Below are positions 1 to 5,797 of a stretch of DNA of 6,438 nucleotides, in pieces; positions within the stretch are counted from its first letter, which is position 1, and each line of letters opens with the position of its first letter. The DNA is taken from assembly GCA_035633075.1 (NCBI GenBank), contig DASQFQ010000249.1, positions 1-6,438 on the forward strand. Direction: 5' to 3'. The stretch comes from DASQFQ01 sp035633075 (lineage in GTDB: Bacteria > Actinomycetota > Thermoleophilia > Solirubrobacterales > Solirubrobacteraceae). The notes beneath the pieces were generated by a model. The model ran no database searches, had not been told where the DNA came from, and was given only the letters and a program-made list of their open reading frames with translations. The position numbers were made by a program, and so were the translations under genes.

Positions 1-252
1 TGTCGTACTCACCGAGGAGGCGAACGGGCGCGGTCACGCCGGGGTCGGGCCGCGGGGCGTCGGGGAGGTGAAGAGCTCCCTGCCGTATTCGTCGTGTATG
101 GGGGCCTGGGCCTGGAGTCCCAGCAGGTGCTCGACCGCCGCGGGCACCCCGACTTCGACGCGGCGCAGCAGCCACTGGCGCGCGAGCAACGCGCGGTTGA
201 GGGCGCGCGGCGCGAGCACCGTCTCGGTCACGGGGGTCATCGCGGACATCAT
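1..252 (-). pseudogene. Remnant of winged-helix DNA-binding protein (HTH_42 / AlkZ-YcaQ-like), internally deleted and frameshifted
   Basis: Reading leftward from the ATG at 252, the first ~51 residues look like the start of the HTH_42 (winged helix DNA-binding, AlkZ/YcaQ DNA glycosylase-like) family: LNRALLARQWLLRR followed by HLLGLQAQAP, which holds the family's QxQ motif (Q47, Q49). Intact members run to about 350-400 residues. Here HDEYGRELF follows at once, which resembles a segment much nearer the C-terminus, so most of the protein is missing. The frame then ends at a TGA at 34-36. From base 67 leftward the other frame reads LPDAPRPDPGVTAPVRLLGEYD, again matching the C-terminal part of the family. 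Restoring one base between 69 and 70 gives ELFDLPDAPRPDP. The rest, if present, lies beyond the left edge. An intact short protein is possible but less likely. ATG codons at 249 and 240 are alternative starts. The family assignment rests on remembered motifs. Confidence 0.72.
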
Positions 253-310
253 TTCTTAGGCCGCTCACAAGCCCGGGCGCGAGCCTTCTGCGGGTCAGAC
301 AACCCCGAGC

Positions 311-319
311 AGGAGGTGA
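311..319 (+). promoter_or_regulatory. Strong Shine-Dalgarno sequence
   Basis: AGGAGGTGA is a near-perfect match to the 16S rRNA anti-SD. The AGGAGGT core ends 6 bases before the ATG at 324. It fixes the start of the small secreted protein. It stands out because several other genes in the window have weak or no SD. Confidence 0.85.
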
Positions 320-323
320 CCCG

Positions 324-566
324 ATGCGCCAGATCGCGACGGTGATCGCCGCCGGCGCGCTGGCCCTCGCGGCCGGCGTGGCCTACGGCGCCGCCGGTGG
401 CAGTACGACCGCCACGCCGGCGGCGACGCAGCAGACGCTCCCGGTACAGCAGACCCCGCAACCCGACGACCCACGTCCGCCTGGCGACGACTGCCCCGAG
501 CACGACGGCGGAGGCGGCGGCGACGGGTCCTCCGGGGCCGCCGCGCCGAGCGGCTTCCAGTACTGA
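324..566 (+). CDS. Small secreted protein of unknown function
   Basis: An 80-residue protein whose function I do not recognise. Residues 1-25 form a plausible Sec signal peptide: a short basic start (MRQ), a hydrophobic alanine-rich core (IATVIAAGALALAAGVAYG) and small residues (AYGAAGG) that could be cut. The rest is low-complexity: Thr/Ala/Gln/Pro-rich (about 27-52), then an acidic DDCPEHDGGGGGDG stretch with the only cysteine at about residue 57, and an aromatic end (SGFQY). It is probably exported and disordered. Similar short proteins with a signal peptide and a CPEHD-like motif seem familiar from Solirubrobacterales, but that is memory, not a search. The start is set by the excellent SD at 311-319. 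It converges on the DUF77 gene with a 16-base gap and diverges from the decayed gene on its left. No partner is evident. Confidence 0.75.
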   Translation: MRQIATVIAAGALALAAGVAYGAAGGSTTATPAATQQTLPVQQTPQPDDPRPPGDDCPEHDGGGGGDGSSGAAAPSGFQY

Positions 567-567
567 G

Positions 568-581
568 CGCGGCGCGCCGCG
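568..581. terminator. GC-rich perfect palindrome between converging genes; possible bidirectional terminator
   Basis: CGCGGCGCGCCGCG is a perfect 14-base inverted repeat. It sits exactly in the 16-base gap between the stop codons of the small secreted protein gene (plus) and the DUF77 gene (minus). It could form a short stem with a tight loop. There is no T-tract on either side, so intrinsic termination is uncertain, and palindromes arise easily by chance at this GC content. Confidence 0.25.
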
Positions 582-582
582 G

Positions 583-885
583 CTAGCCGAGCAGCTGCTC
601 GACGGACTCGACCTTGTCCGCGAGCGTCTGCTCGCGGTCGCGGCGCTCGTCGAGCTTCAGGACCGTGTAGACCCGCGGGATCCCCTGCTCGAAGGGCACG
701 GCGTGGAGCTCGCCCACCACGGCGAGGATGTCCTCCGTCGTGCCCTCCAGCGAGGTGCCCATGGCGTGCATGGCGTAGCGGACCCTGTCCTGGCGCGCCA
801 GCCGGCGCTGGATCTCGGCGATGTAGGCGGAGGCGCTCGCGCCCGCGCGCCCGAGCGCGAGGACGGTCAGGTCGGCCGTGGCCAC
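583..885 (-). CDS. MTH1187/YqgV family thiamine-binding protein (DUF77, UPF0045)
   Basis: A 100-residue protein, full length for this family of small ferredoxin-fold proteins. Family hallmarks are visible: an N-terminal strand DLTVLALGRAGASASAYIAEI (about 5-25), the central VRYAMHAMGTSLEG segment (35-48), an LHAVPFEQGIPRVYTVLKLDERRD block (60-83) and a short helical tail. Characterised members (MTH1187, YqgV type) bind thiamine in an oligomer. They are thought to act as cytosolic binding proteins and have no known enzyme activity. The start is a GTG at 885, 10 bases after the stop of the zinc-ribbon gene on the same strand. The SD is weak, so translation is probably coupled to the upstream gene. 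No thiamine biosynthesis gene is visible in the window, so the physiological ligand is inferred from the family only. Confidence 0.88.
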   Translation of the reverse strand: MATADLTVLALGRAGASASAYIAEIQRRLARQDRVRYAMHAMGTSLEGTTEDILAVVGELHAVPFEQGIPRVYTVLKLDERRDREQTLADKVESVEQLLG

Positions 886-895
886 TGGCTGAGGC

Positions 896-1108
896 CTACC
901 AGGCCTGGCCGGCGCCGCAGCTCGGGCACCCTACGGAGGTCGTGACCTCCGCCTTGAAGGTGGCGCCGCACTCGCAGCGGTACAGCGCCTGGTCCTCGGG
1001 CGCCGGAGTGCGTTTGGCGCGGATCCGCTCGGAGGCCCTGAGATCCTTGGGCGCCGGGCGGTTGCGCTTGCGCTGCAGTGACAGCGGGGTGTGGGAGGCG
1101 AGTTGCAT
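896..1108 (-). CDS. Small zinc-ribbon protein of unknown function
   Basis: A 70-residue protein in two parts. The N-terminal half is strongly basic (LQRKRNRPAPKDLRASERIRAKR, about 11-33). The C-terminal half is a Cys4 zinc ribbon: C45-E-C47 and C61-P-S-C64, spaced CxC-x13-CxxC, ending GAGQAW. The pattern suggests a zinc-stabilised, nucleic-acid- or protein-binding domain; the role is unknown. I chose the ATG at 1108 because the protein looks complete from there and a weak purine-rich GAAGAGA lies 5 bases upstream. An in-frame ATG at 1198 would add 30 unconvincing residues and run across the divergent promoter region. It is the first gene of a two-gene minus-strand unit with the DUF77 gene 10 bases downstream, so the two are probably co-transcribed. 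Short proteins with this TSVGCPSCG-x-QAW ending seem widespread in actinobacteria (recollection). Confidence 0.78.
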   Translation of the reverse strand: MQLASHTPLSLQRKRNRPAPKDLRASERIRAKRTPAPEDQALYRCECGATFKAEVTTSVGCPSCGAGQAW

Positions 1109-1134
1109 GAATGTCTCTTCGACATAACCAACGC

Positions 1135-1145
1135 CACACTGTGTG
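1135..1145. repeat. Short inverted repeat in divergent promoter region
   Basis: CACACTGTGTG is a 5+5 inverted repeat around a single T. It lies in the roughly 100-base, comparatively AT-rich gap between the divergent zinc-ribbon gene and ccmE. It could be an operator half-site pair or chance; nothing else supports a function. Confidence 0.2.
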
Positions 1146-1195
1146 AAAGGTTTCTCAGAAGTCAGCGCACGGAGCGATGGACGAGCTGCGCTCGC

Positions 1196-1201
1196 CATAA
1201 T
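1196..1201 (+). promoter_or_regulatory. Putative -10 box for ccmE (probably leaderless or near-leaderless)
   Basis: CATAAT matches the TATAAT consensus at 5 of 6 positions and ends 8 bases before the ccmE ATG. Transcription would then begin at or within a base or two of the start codon. No convincing -35 box is visible at 16-18 bases upstream. A GGGAGG at 1202-1207 lies only 2 bases from the ATG, too close for an optimal SD, which fits a leaderless message better. Confidence 0.45.
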
Positions 1202-1209
1202 GGGAGGCG

Positions 1210-1611
1210 ATGGATCCCGCCCGCAAGCGCAAGCTCAGGTTCGTCGTCGCGCTCTCATGCGCCGTGCTGCTGGCCGGAGCTTTGGCCTACACGAGCTTCT
1301 CGGCCTCCAGCGAGGCCCGCTCGCCCAGCCAGCTCGCCGCTGCCGCCAAGCCCGGCGAGGTCTACGAGCTCACGGGCAAGGTCCAGCCCGGCTCGATCCG
1401 CTCGCAGGGCACCACCCACAGCTTCCGCGTCCGCGACCGCGAGGGGCATGTGTCCATCCCGGTGACCTACACCGGCGCGCTGCCGGACCCGTTCCGCGAG
1501 GGCCGGGAGATCATCGTGGACGTCCGCAAGCAGGGCGCGAGGTTCGTGGGGGAGCGCGACTCGCTCGTGACCAAGTGCCCGTCGAAGTTCTCCGCCGACC
1601 AGAAGACCTGA
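1210..1611 (+). CDS. ccmE: Cytochrome c maturation heme chaperone CcmE, Cys-type variant
   Basis: A 133-residue CcmE, the membrane-anchored heme chaperone of System I cytochrome c maturation. It binds heme covalently outside the membrane and passes it to CcmF for attachment to apocytochromes. After a basic start (MDPARKRKLR) comes one membrane anchor (about 11-30). An OB-fold beta domain follows (about 48-118), with family-typical segments VYELTGKVQPGSI, HSFRVRDREGHVSIPVTYTGALPDPFREGREIIV and GARFVGE. The heme-binding motif near the C-terminus reads C123-P-S-K-F127, where proteobacterial CcmE has HxxxY. A Cys in place of the heme-binding His is known from a variant System I in archaea and some bacteria. 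Phe at the Tyr position is a further difference. The C-terminal tail ends 6 residues after F127. The stop lies 10 bases before ccmF. The ATG is preceded by a putative -10 box and a very close GGGAGG. Confidence 0.92.
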   Translation: MDPARKRKLRFVVALSCAVLLAGALAYTSFSASSEARSPSQLAAAAKPGEVYELTGKVQPGSIRSQGTTHSFRVRDREGHVSIPVTYTGALPDPFREGREIIVDVRKQGARFVGERDSLVTKCPSKFSADQKT

Positions 1612-1621
1612 GGCCCCGCGG

Positions 1622-3805
1622 GTGCTGATCGCCGGCCGCGCCTGCCTGATCCTGGCGCTCGCCATCGCCGTCTACGGCATCGGCGCCTCGCTCTACGGGG
1701 CGCGCGAAGGGCGGCGGGAGTGGGTCGCCTCGGGCCGGCGCGCGGTCTACGCCCTGGCCGGCGTCCTCGTGGTCGCCTTCGCGATCCTCGAGGCCGCCTT
1801 CCTGCGCTCGGACTTCTCCTTCACGCTGGTGGCCGGTCACTCCTCGACCACGACCCCGGTCTTCTACCGCGCCACCGCGGTGTGGTCCTCCCAAGAGGGA
1901 TCGCTGCTGTTGTGGGTGCTCCTGCTGTCGCTGTGGTCGAGCCTGCTGCTCTTCCTGACGCGCCGGCGCGCGCGCGAGGTGGCGCCGTACGCCACGGCCG
2001 TGCTGATGGGCTTCGCGGCCTTCTTCTGCGGGCTGCTGGTGTTCCTGGAGAGCCCGTTCGCGCTGGCGACCCCCGCGGCCGCGGAGGGCGCCGGGCTCAA
2101 CCCGCTGCTGCGCCACCCGAGCATGATGATCCACCCCCCGATGCTCTACTCGGGCTACACGTTGTTCGCGATCCCCTTCGCCTTCGCCGTCGGCGCCCTG
2201 GTCACGCGGCGGCTGGACGCGAGCTGGATCCGCCTGACCCGCCCGTTCACGCTCGCCGCCTGGGGCCTGCTCGGGATGGGGATCGTCCTCGGCGCGCGCT
2301 GGTCCTACACCGAGCTGGGGTGGGGCGGCTACTGGGCATGGGACCCGGTCGAGAACGCCTCGCTGATGCCATGGCTCACGGGCACCGCGCTCCTGCACTC
2401 GGTGATGATCCAGGAGAAGCGCGGGATGCTGAAGGTCTGGAACGTGTCGCTGGTCCTGGCCACCGGGGTTCTGGCCATCCTCGGCACCTTCCTCGTGCGC
2501 TCCGGGATCCTCGACTCGATCCACGCCTTCGGCGCCTCGACGCTCGGCATCCCCTTCCTCGCACTCATCGTGGCCATGATCGCCGGGTCGGTCGCGCTCG
2601 TGATCTCGCGCGCGGCGGAGTTGCGCTCCGAGCACCGGCTCGACTCGCTGCTGTCCCGCGAGGCGGTCTTCCTGCTCAACAACTTCGTGCTGGTGGGGCT
2701 GTGCTTCGTGATCTTCTGGGGCACCTTCTTCCCGCTGATCTCCGAGGCCGTGAGCGGGACCAAGGCGTCGGTGGGCCCGCCGTGGTTCGACCGCTACATC
2801 GTGCCCCTGGCGCTCCTGCTGGCGCTGCTCTCGGGGGTGGGGCCGGTGATCGCCTGGCGCCGTGCCACCGCGGCCAACCTGCGGCGCAACCTGCTCGTCC
2901 CCCTCGGCCTCGGCCTCGCCCTCGCGGGGGCGCTGCTGGCCGCCGGCGGGGTGGCGGACCACCCGGCGGCGCTGCTGATGTTCGCCCTCGGCGCCTTCGT
3001 GCTCGGCGCGGTCGGGCAGGAGTTCTGGCGCGGCGTGCGCGCACGGCGCGCGATGTCGAGCGACTCCGTTCCGAGGGCCTTGGTGTCGCTCGTGCGCCGC
3101 AACCGCCGCCGCTACGGCGGCTACCTCGTCCACGTCGGGGTGGCCGTGCTGTTCGCCGGCGTCGCCGCCTCCTCCGCCTTCCAGCACGTCCGCGACGTGC
3201 AGCTGCAGCCGGGCCAGACCGCTCGCCTCGGCGGCTACGAGCTCACCTACGCGCGTCCCACCGCCGAGCTGCGGGCTGCCCCGAATGGGCGGCTCGAGAA
3301 GATCGATCTCGGCGCCGAGCTACGCGTGTCGCGCGGCGGCCGGCCGCAGGGCACCCTGCGCACGGAGCGCTCGTTCTTCCCCTCCTCGGACCCCGGCCTC
3401 GGGCCCGTGTCGCGCTTCTTCGAGGGGGAGGCCACCAGCGAGGTCGGCCTGCGCGCCGGCTGGCGCCGCGACCTCTGGAGCGCGGTCGCGCCCAGCGTGC
3501 GCGACCTCAGCCGCCAGGTGGCGGAGGGCGACCGTGTCTTCACCGCCGCCCGCGCGCTTGGACCCGCTCAGCGCGAGGTGGCCCTGGCCCAGGCTCTCGA
3601 CGGGCTGACGCGCGCCTATGCGGCCGACCCGCCCCCGGCCACCTTCCGCCTGATCGTGTCGCCGCTGGTGAGCTGGATCTGGCTGGGCGCGCTGATCGTC
3701 TTCGCCGGCGGCCTCATCACCCTGTGGCCGCCCGGCCAGCGCGCACCGCGGCCGGTGGCCGCCGCCTATGCCGCGCGCGTGGCGCGCGAGCTCGGGCGCG
3801 CCTGA
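1622..3805 (+). CDS. ccmF: Cytochrome c heme lyase subunit CcmF
   Basis: A 727-residue integral membrane protein of the heme-handling (HHP) superfamily, somewhat longer than the ~650-residue E. coli protein. It takes heme from holo-CcmE and joins it to the CXXCH motif of c-type apocytochromes outside the membrane. The WWD signature is W234-GGYWAWDPVENASLMPWL252. The four histidines equivalent to the conserved E. coli ones are present: H171 (IHPPMLYSGY), H259 (HSVMIQEKRG), H301 (SIHAFGAS) and H504 (YLVHVGVAV). WSSQEGSLLLW (88-98) has Gln where proteobacteria have His in HEGS. I count about 15 membrane segments, beginning at residues 4-24. An extracytoplasmic domain (about 521-678) precedes the last helix (680-703). 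The start is a GTG 10 bases after ccmE, with GAGG 8 bases upstream overlapping the ccmE stop. No in-frame ATG competes. Confidence 0.96.
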   Translation: MLIAGRACLILALAIAVYGIGASLYGAREGRREWVASGRRAVYALAGVLVVAFAILEAAFLRSDFSFTLVAGHSSTTTPVFYRATAVWSSQEGSLLLWVLLLSLWSSLLLFLTRRRAREVAPYATAVLMGFAAFFCGLLVFLESPFALATPAAAEGAGLNPLLRHPSMMIHPPMLYSGYTLFAIPFAFAVGALVTRRLDASWIRLTRPFTLAAWGLLGMGIVLGARWSYTELGWGGYWAWDPVENASLMPWLTGTALLHSVMIQEKRGMLKVWNVSLVLATGVLAILGTFLVRSGILDSIHAFGASTLGIPFLALIVAMIAGSVALVISRAAELRSEHRLDSLLSREAVFLLNNFVLVGLCFVIFWGTFFPLISEAVSGTKASVGPPWFDRYIVPLALLLALLSGVGPVIAWRRATAANLRRNLLVPLGLGLALAGALLAAGGVADHPAALLMFALGAFVLGAVGQEFWRGVRARRAMSSDSVPRALVSLVRRNRRRYGGYLVHVGVAVLFAGVAASSAFQHVRDVQLQPGQTARLGGYELTYARPTAELRAAPNGRLEKIDLGAELRVSRGGRPQGTLRTERSFFPSSDPGLGPVSRFFEGEATSEVGLRAGWRRDLWSAVAPSVRDLSRQVAEGDRVFTAARALGPAQREVALAQALDGLTRAYAADPPPATFRLIVSPLVSWIWLGALIVFAGGLITLWPPGQRAPRPVAAAYAARVARELGRA

Positions 3806-3814
3806 CCCGCCCGG

Positions 3815-4117
3815 ATGGACCTCGTGGTGGTGCTGGTGGTGCTGGCCCTGGTGGTTCTCGTGGTGAGCGCGCCCCTGCGCTCGGCGCGCGGCCACCCCGT
3901 CGAGGCCGGCGAGTCGGCGGAGCGCGCGGAGCTCGAGGCCGCCAAGGAGGCCAAGTACCGCGAGATCCGCGACGCCGAGCTCGATTTTCGGACCGGCAAG
4001 CTCTCCGAGGCCGACTGGCGCGCCCAGGACCGCGCGCTGCGGGCGGAGGCGGTCGAGCTGCTGCGGGGCCTCGACGCTCTGGGCGAGACTGAAGGTGAGC
4101 CTTCCACCCGCCGATGA
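3815..4117 (+). CDS. Small membrane-anchored coiled-coil protein, CcmI N-terminal-like
   Basis: A 100-residue protein with one N-terminal membrane helix (residues 2-18, almost all Val/Leu/Ala). A charged, probably helical region follows: ERAELEAAKEAKYREIRDAELDFRTGKLSEADWRAQDRALRAEAVELL (about 36-83). The segment KYREIRDAELDFRTGKLSEADW (47-68) strongly resembles the region after the membrane helix of CcmI/CycH-type assembly proteins and of short proteins next to ccmF in other non-proteobacteria. CcmI helps deliver apocytochrome to the CcmF ligation complex. The TPR domain of full CcmI is absent, so at most this is the membrane/coiled-coil module. It begins 9 bases after ccmF with no clear SD, consistent with translational coupling in a ccmE-ccmF operon. 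Its opening codons are a GTG/CTG-rich low-complexity run. The placement next to ccmF is the main support for a role in cytochrome maturation. Confidence 0.72.
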   Translation: MDLVVVLVVLALVVLVVSAPLRSARGHPVEAGESAERAELEAAKEAKYREIRDAELDFRTGKLSEADWRAQDRALRAEAVELLRGLDALGETEGEPSTRR

Positions 4118-4158
4118 GGACGCGCGAGATGGACGCCCTCCCGCTCCCTCCCGGCGGC

Positions 4159-4164
4159 TATCCT
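4159..4164 (+). promoter_or_regulatory. Putative -10 box for secG (leaderless)
   Basis: TATCCT fits TANNNT and ends 9 bases before the preferred secG ATG at 4174, placing the transcript start at or just before the start codon. The only SD-like bases (GAGG, 4169-4172) abut the ATG and could not work as a normal SD. No clear -35 box is seen. Confidence 0.42.
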
Positions 4165-4173
4165 TCCCGAGGC

Positions 4174-4398
4174 ATGTACGCCGTCCTGTCCGTCGTCCAG
4201 GTCTTCCTCGCCGTCGTCCTGATCTTCCTGGTGCTCCTGCACTCGGGCAAGGACGCGGGGATGTCCGGCGCCTTCGGCGTCGGCACCGGGGGCGGCGGCA
4301 ACACCGGCGGCTCGCTGATGGAACGCAACCTCGACCGCTGGACGGTCGGGTTCGCAGTCATCTTCGTGCTCAACACCTTCGCGCTGCTGAAGTTCTAG
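4174..4398 (+). CDS. secG: Preprotein translocase subunit SecG
   Basis: A 74-residue SecG, the small non-essential subunit of the SecYEG membrane translocon that improves preprotein export. It shows the family plan. Helix one is YAVLSVVQVFLAVVLIFLVLLH (about 2-23). A conserved cytoplasmic loop SGKDAGMSGAFGVGTGGGGNTGG (24-46) follows, then a short charged link and helix two (WTVGFAVIFVLNTFALL, about 56-72). I chose the ATG at 4174 because the first helix begins there, as in other SecG proteins. An in-frame ATG at 4114 overlaps the stop of the CcmI-like gene as ATGA and would add 20 non-family residues (MRTREMDALP...). That start remains possible if the gene is translated from the ccm message. 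A likely leaderless promoter at 4159-4164 favours the shorter form. The stop is only 7 bases from that of the converging uridylyltransferase gene. Confidence 0.93.
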   Translation: MYAVLSVVQVFLAVVLIFLVLLHSGKDAGMSGAFGVGTGGGGNTGGSLMERNLDRWTVGFAVIFVLNTFALLKF

Positions 4399-4405
4399 GG
4401 AGCGC

Positions 4406-5791
4406 TCACCCTTCGAGGACGGCGCCGTCGTCGACGACGAGCTGCTCGTCGCCGTCATTGCGGAGCTCCACGGCGCCCCGGACGACCACGTCGCGGCCGA
4501 AGCGGACGTCCCCTCCCACGGTCAGGCTGTCGCAGGCGACGAGCGACGGCGGGCCCGCGGGGAAGCGCGCGTCGAAGTCGCGCAGGAGCTTGAAGTACTT
4601 CGAGTCGAGGTCGACTAGGGGCAGGTCGCCGTCGCGCTCGGGCGCGGGCTCGACGTAGGCGGCCTCGGTGAGCACGTAGGCGTCCGAGCGCAGGACGAGC
4701 AGGTCGCTGGTCGTCTTGACCGGGGCGAAGCGGCGACGCGGTACGTCGAGCACGCGCGCGCCGTCGAACACGCCGATGGCGGCGCCCATCGCGGTCTCGA
4801 GCTGGAAGACCTCGGGGGTCGAGTCGTCGCCGGGGTCGACGGTCTTGCGGTTGACGATCATCGGCAGCCCCAGCACGCCGTCGCGCTCGTCGAGCACATC
4901 GCGCAGCGCTCGCAGGCTGATCCAGAGGTTGTTCGTGTTGAAGCAGCGCCAGCGGTCGATGTCCGCGAAACGCTCCTGGTCCTCCTCGGGCGTCTGGGCG
5001 GACTCGCGCAGGATGAGGCGGCCCGTCTCGCGCAGGACCGCCGGGTGCCCGCCCTTGCGGTCGGCCGGCGTCTTCGTGCACACCTCCATGCAGAAGGGCA
5101 GTCCCTCGGCGGCGAACCACGCGAGGATGCGGGGATCGAGCACGGCGCCGAGGTTGTCGGAGTTCGAGAGGAAGGCGTGCTCGTAGCCGTGCTCCAGCAG
5201 CGCGTCGAGCATTCCCGAGGTCAGCAGCGCGGTGTAGACGTCGCCGTGACCCGATGGGCACCACGCGAGCGCGGGCGCGTCGGGCCACTCAACGGGATGG
5301 AGGTCGTCGACCCGGACCTTCGGCTCCTTGTTCTGCACGAAGTCGAGCCGCACGTCCGCGGGCAGCTCCTCGTATCGCTCGAGGGCCGCGAGGGTGTCCT
5401 CCCGCGTGTAGAAGGAGTTCATGAGCACGAGCGGCAGCCGCGCGCCGTGACGGCGGCGTAGCTCGAGCACCTGCGCCACGATGATGTCGAGGAAGCTCAG
5501 GCCGTCCTTGACCTCGAGCAGGGACTTGGCCCGCTCCATGCCCATGCTCGTCCCCAGGCCGCCGTTGAGCTTGATGACCACCGCCCGGTCGAGCGCCTCG
5601 CGATCCTCCTGCTGGGACAGCTCGTCGTATGCGGGGACGTGCTCGAGCCCGACGAGGTCGTCGTCTCCCAGCAGCCCCGACTCGCCCTCCACGAGCTGTG
5701 AGTAGTAGTGCCGGAAGGTGGCGATGGCGGCATCGGGCACGCCCGCGGCGCGCATCTTCTCCTCGGCCGCGCGAAGCCCCTCGGTGCTCAT
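4406..5791 (-). CDS. UTP-glucose-1-phosphate uridylyltransferase, eukaryotic-type (UDPGP family)
   Basis: A 461-residue enzyme that makes UDP-glucose and pyrophosphate from UTP and glucose-1-phosphate in the cytosol, feeding polysaccharide, glycolipid and trehalose synthesis. It belongs to the UDPGP family (PF01704) typical of eukaryotes and some actinobacteria, not the GalU family of most bacteria. Visible motifs are the nucleotide-binding KLNGGLGTSMG (74-84) with K89 just after, FVQNKEPKV (151-159), PSGHGD (179-184), LSNSDNLGA (208-216), FNTNNLW (284-290), and K359 in FAPVKTTSDLL. Residues about 420-461 form a short hexapeptide-like beta-helix tail (SLTVGGDVRFGRDVVVRGAVEL), as in this family. 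Length and motifs indicate an intact gene. The start ATG at 5791 has a TAGGTT box 6 bases upstream and no good SD. The dehydrogenase gene ends 23 bases upstream on the same strand, so some co-transcription is possible. It converges on secG. Confidence 0.95.
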   Translation of the reverse strand: MSTEGLRAAEEKMRAAGVPDAAIATFRHYYSQLVEGESGLLGDDDLVGLEHVPAYDELSQQEDREALDRAVVIKLNGGLGTSMGMERAKSLLEVKDGLSFLDIIVAQVLELRRRHGARLPLVLMNSFYTREDTLAALERYEELPADVRLDFVQNKEPKVRVDDLHPVEWPDAPALAWCPSGHGDVYTALLTSGMLDALLEHGYEHAFLSNSDNLGAVLDPRILAWFAAEGLPFCMEVCTKTPADRKGGHPAVLRETGRLILRESAQTPEEDQERFADIDRWRCFNTNNLWISLRALRDVLDERDGVLGLPMIVNRKTVDPGDDSTPEVFQLETAMGAAIGVFDGARVLDVPRRRFAPVKTTSDLLVLRSDAYVLTEAAYVEPAPERDGDLPLVDLDSKYFKLLRDFDARFPAGPPSLVACDSLTVGGDVRFGRDVVVRGAVELRNDGDEQLVVDDGAVLEG

Positions 5792-5797
5792 GCGGAC

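Noticed and set aside
1109..1198. Thirty-residue N-terminal extension of the zinc-ribbon protein from an ATG at 1198
   Set aside because: The extension has no family-like features and would cover the divergent promoter region. The ATG at 1108 gives a compact complete protein.
1511..3187. Very long open frame (558 codons) on the minus strand opposite ccmE/ccmF
   Set aside because: Its product is a low-complexity run rich in Gln, Glu, Arg, His and Gly with no domain. It is antisense to a clearly conserved ccmF and is an expected artefact of very high GC content.
3826..3864. GTG/CTG-rich tandem-looking repeat at the start of the CcmI-like gene
   Set aside because: It is explained by codons for a Val/Leu-rich membrane helix in a high-GC genome, and the repeat units are irregular.
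1720..4092. 790-codon open frame on the plus strand in another frame of ccmF
   Set aside because: The translation is Arg/Gly/Pro/Ala-rich and unlike any family. It shadows ccmF and the CcmI-like gene, whose own frame encodes all the conserved motifs.
4399..4405. Possible bidirectional terminator between secG and the uridylyltransferase gene
   Set aside because: Only 7 bases separate the stop codons, with just a 6-base AGCGCT palindrome and no T-tract, so there is nothing to support a terminator.
3766..4458. 230-codon minus-strand open frame opposite the CcmI-like gene and secG
   Set aside because: Ser/Arg/Glu-rich composition with no domain. It spans the ends of three confident genes in antisense.
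4455..5288. 277-codon minus-strand open frame in a second frame of the uridylyltransferase gene
   Set aside because: Arg/Ala-rich shadow of a gene whose real frame carries every UDPGP motif.
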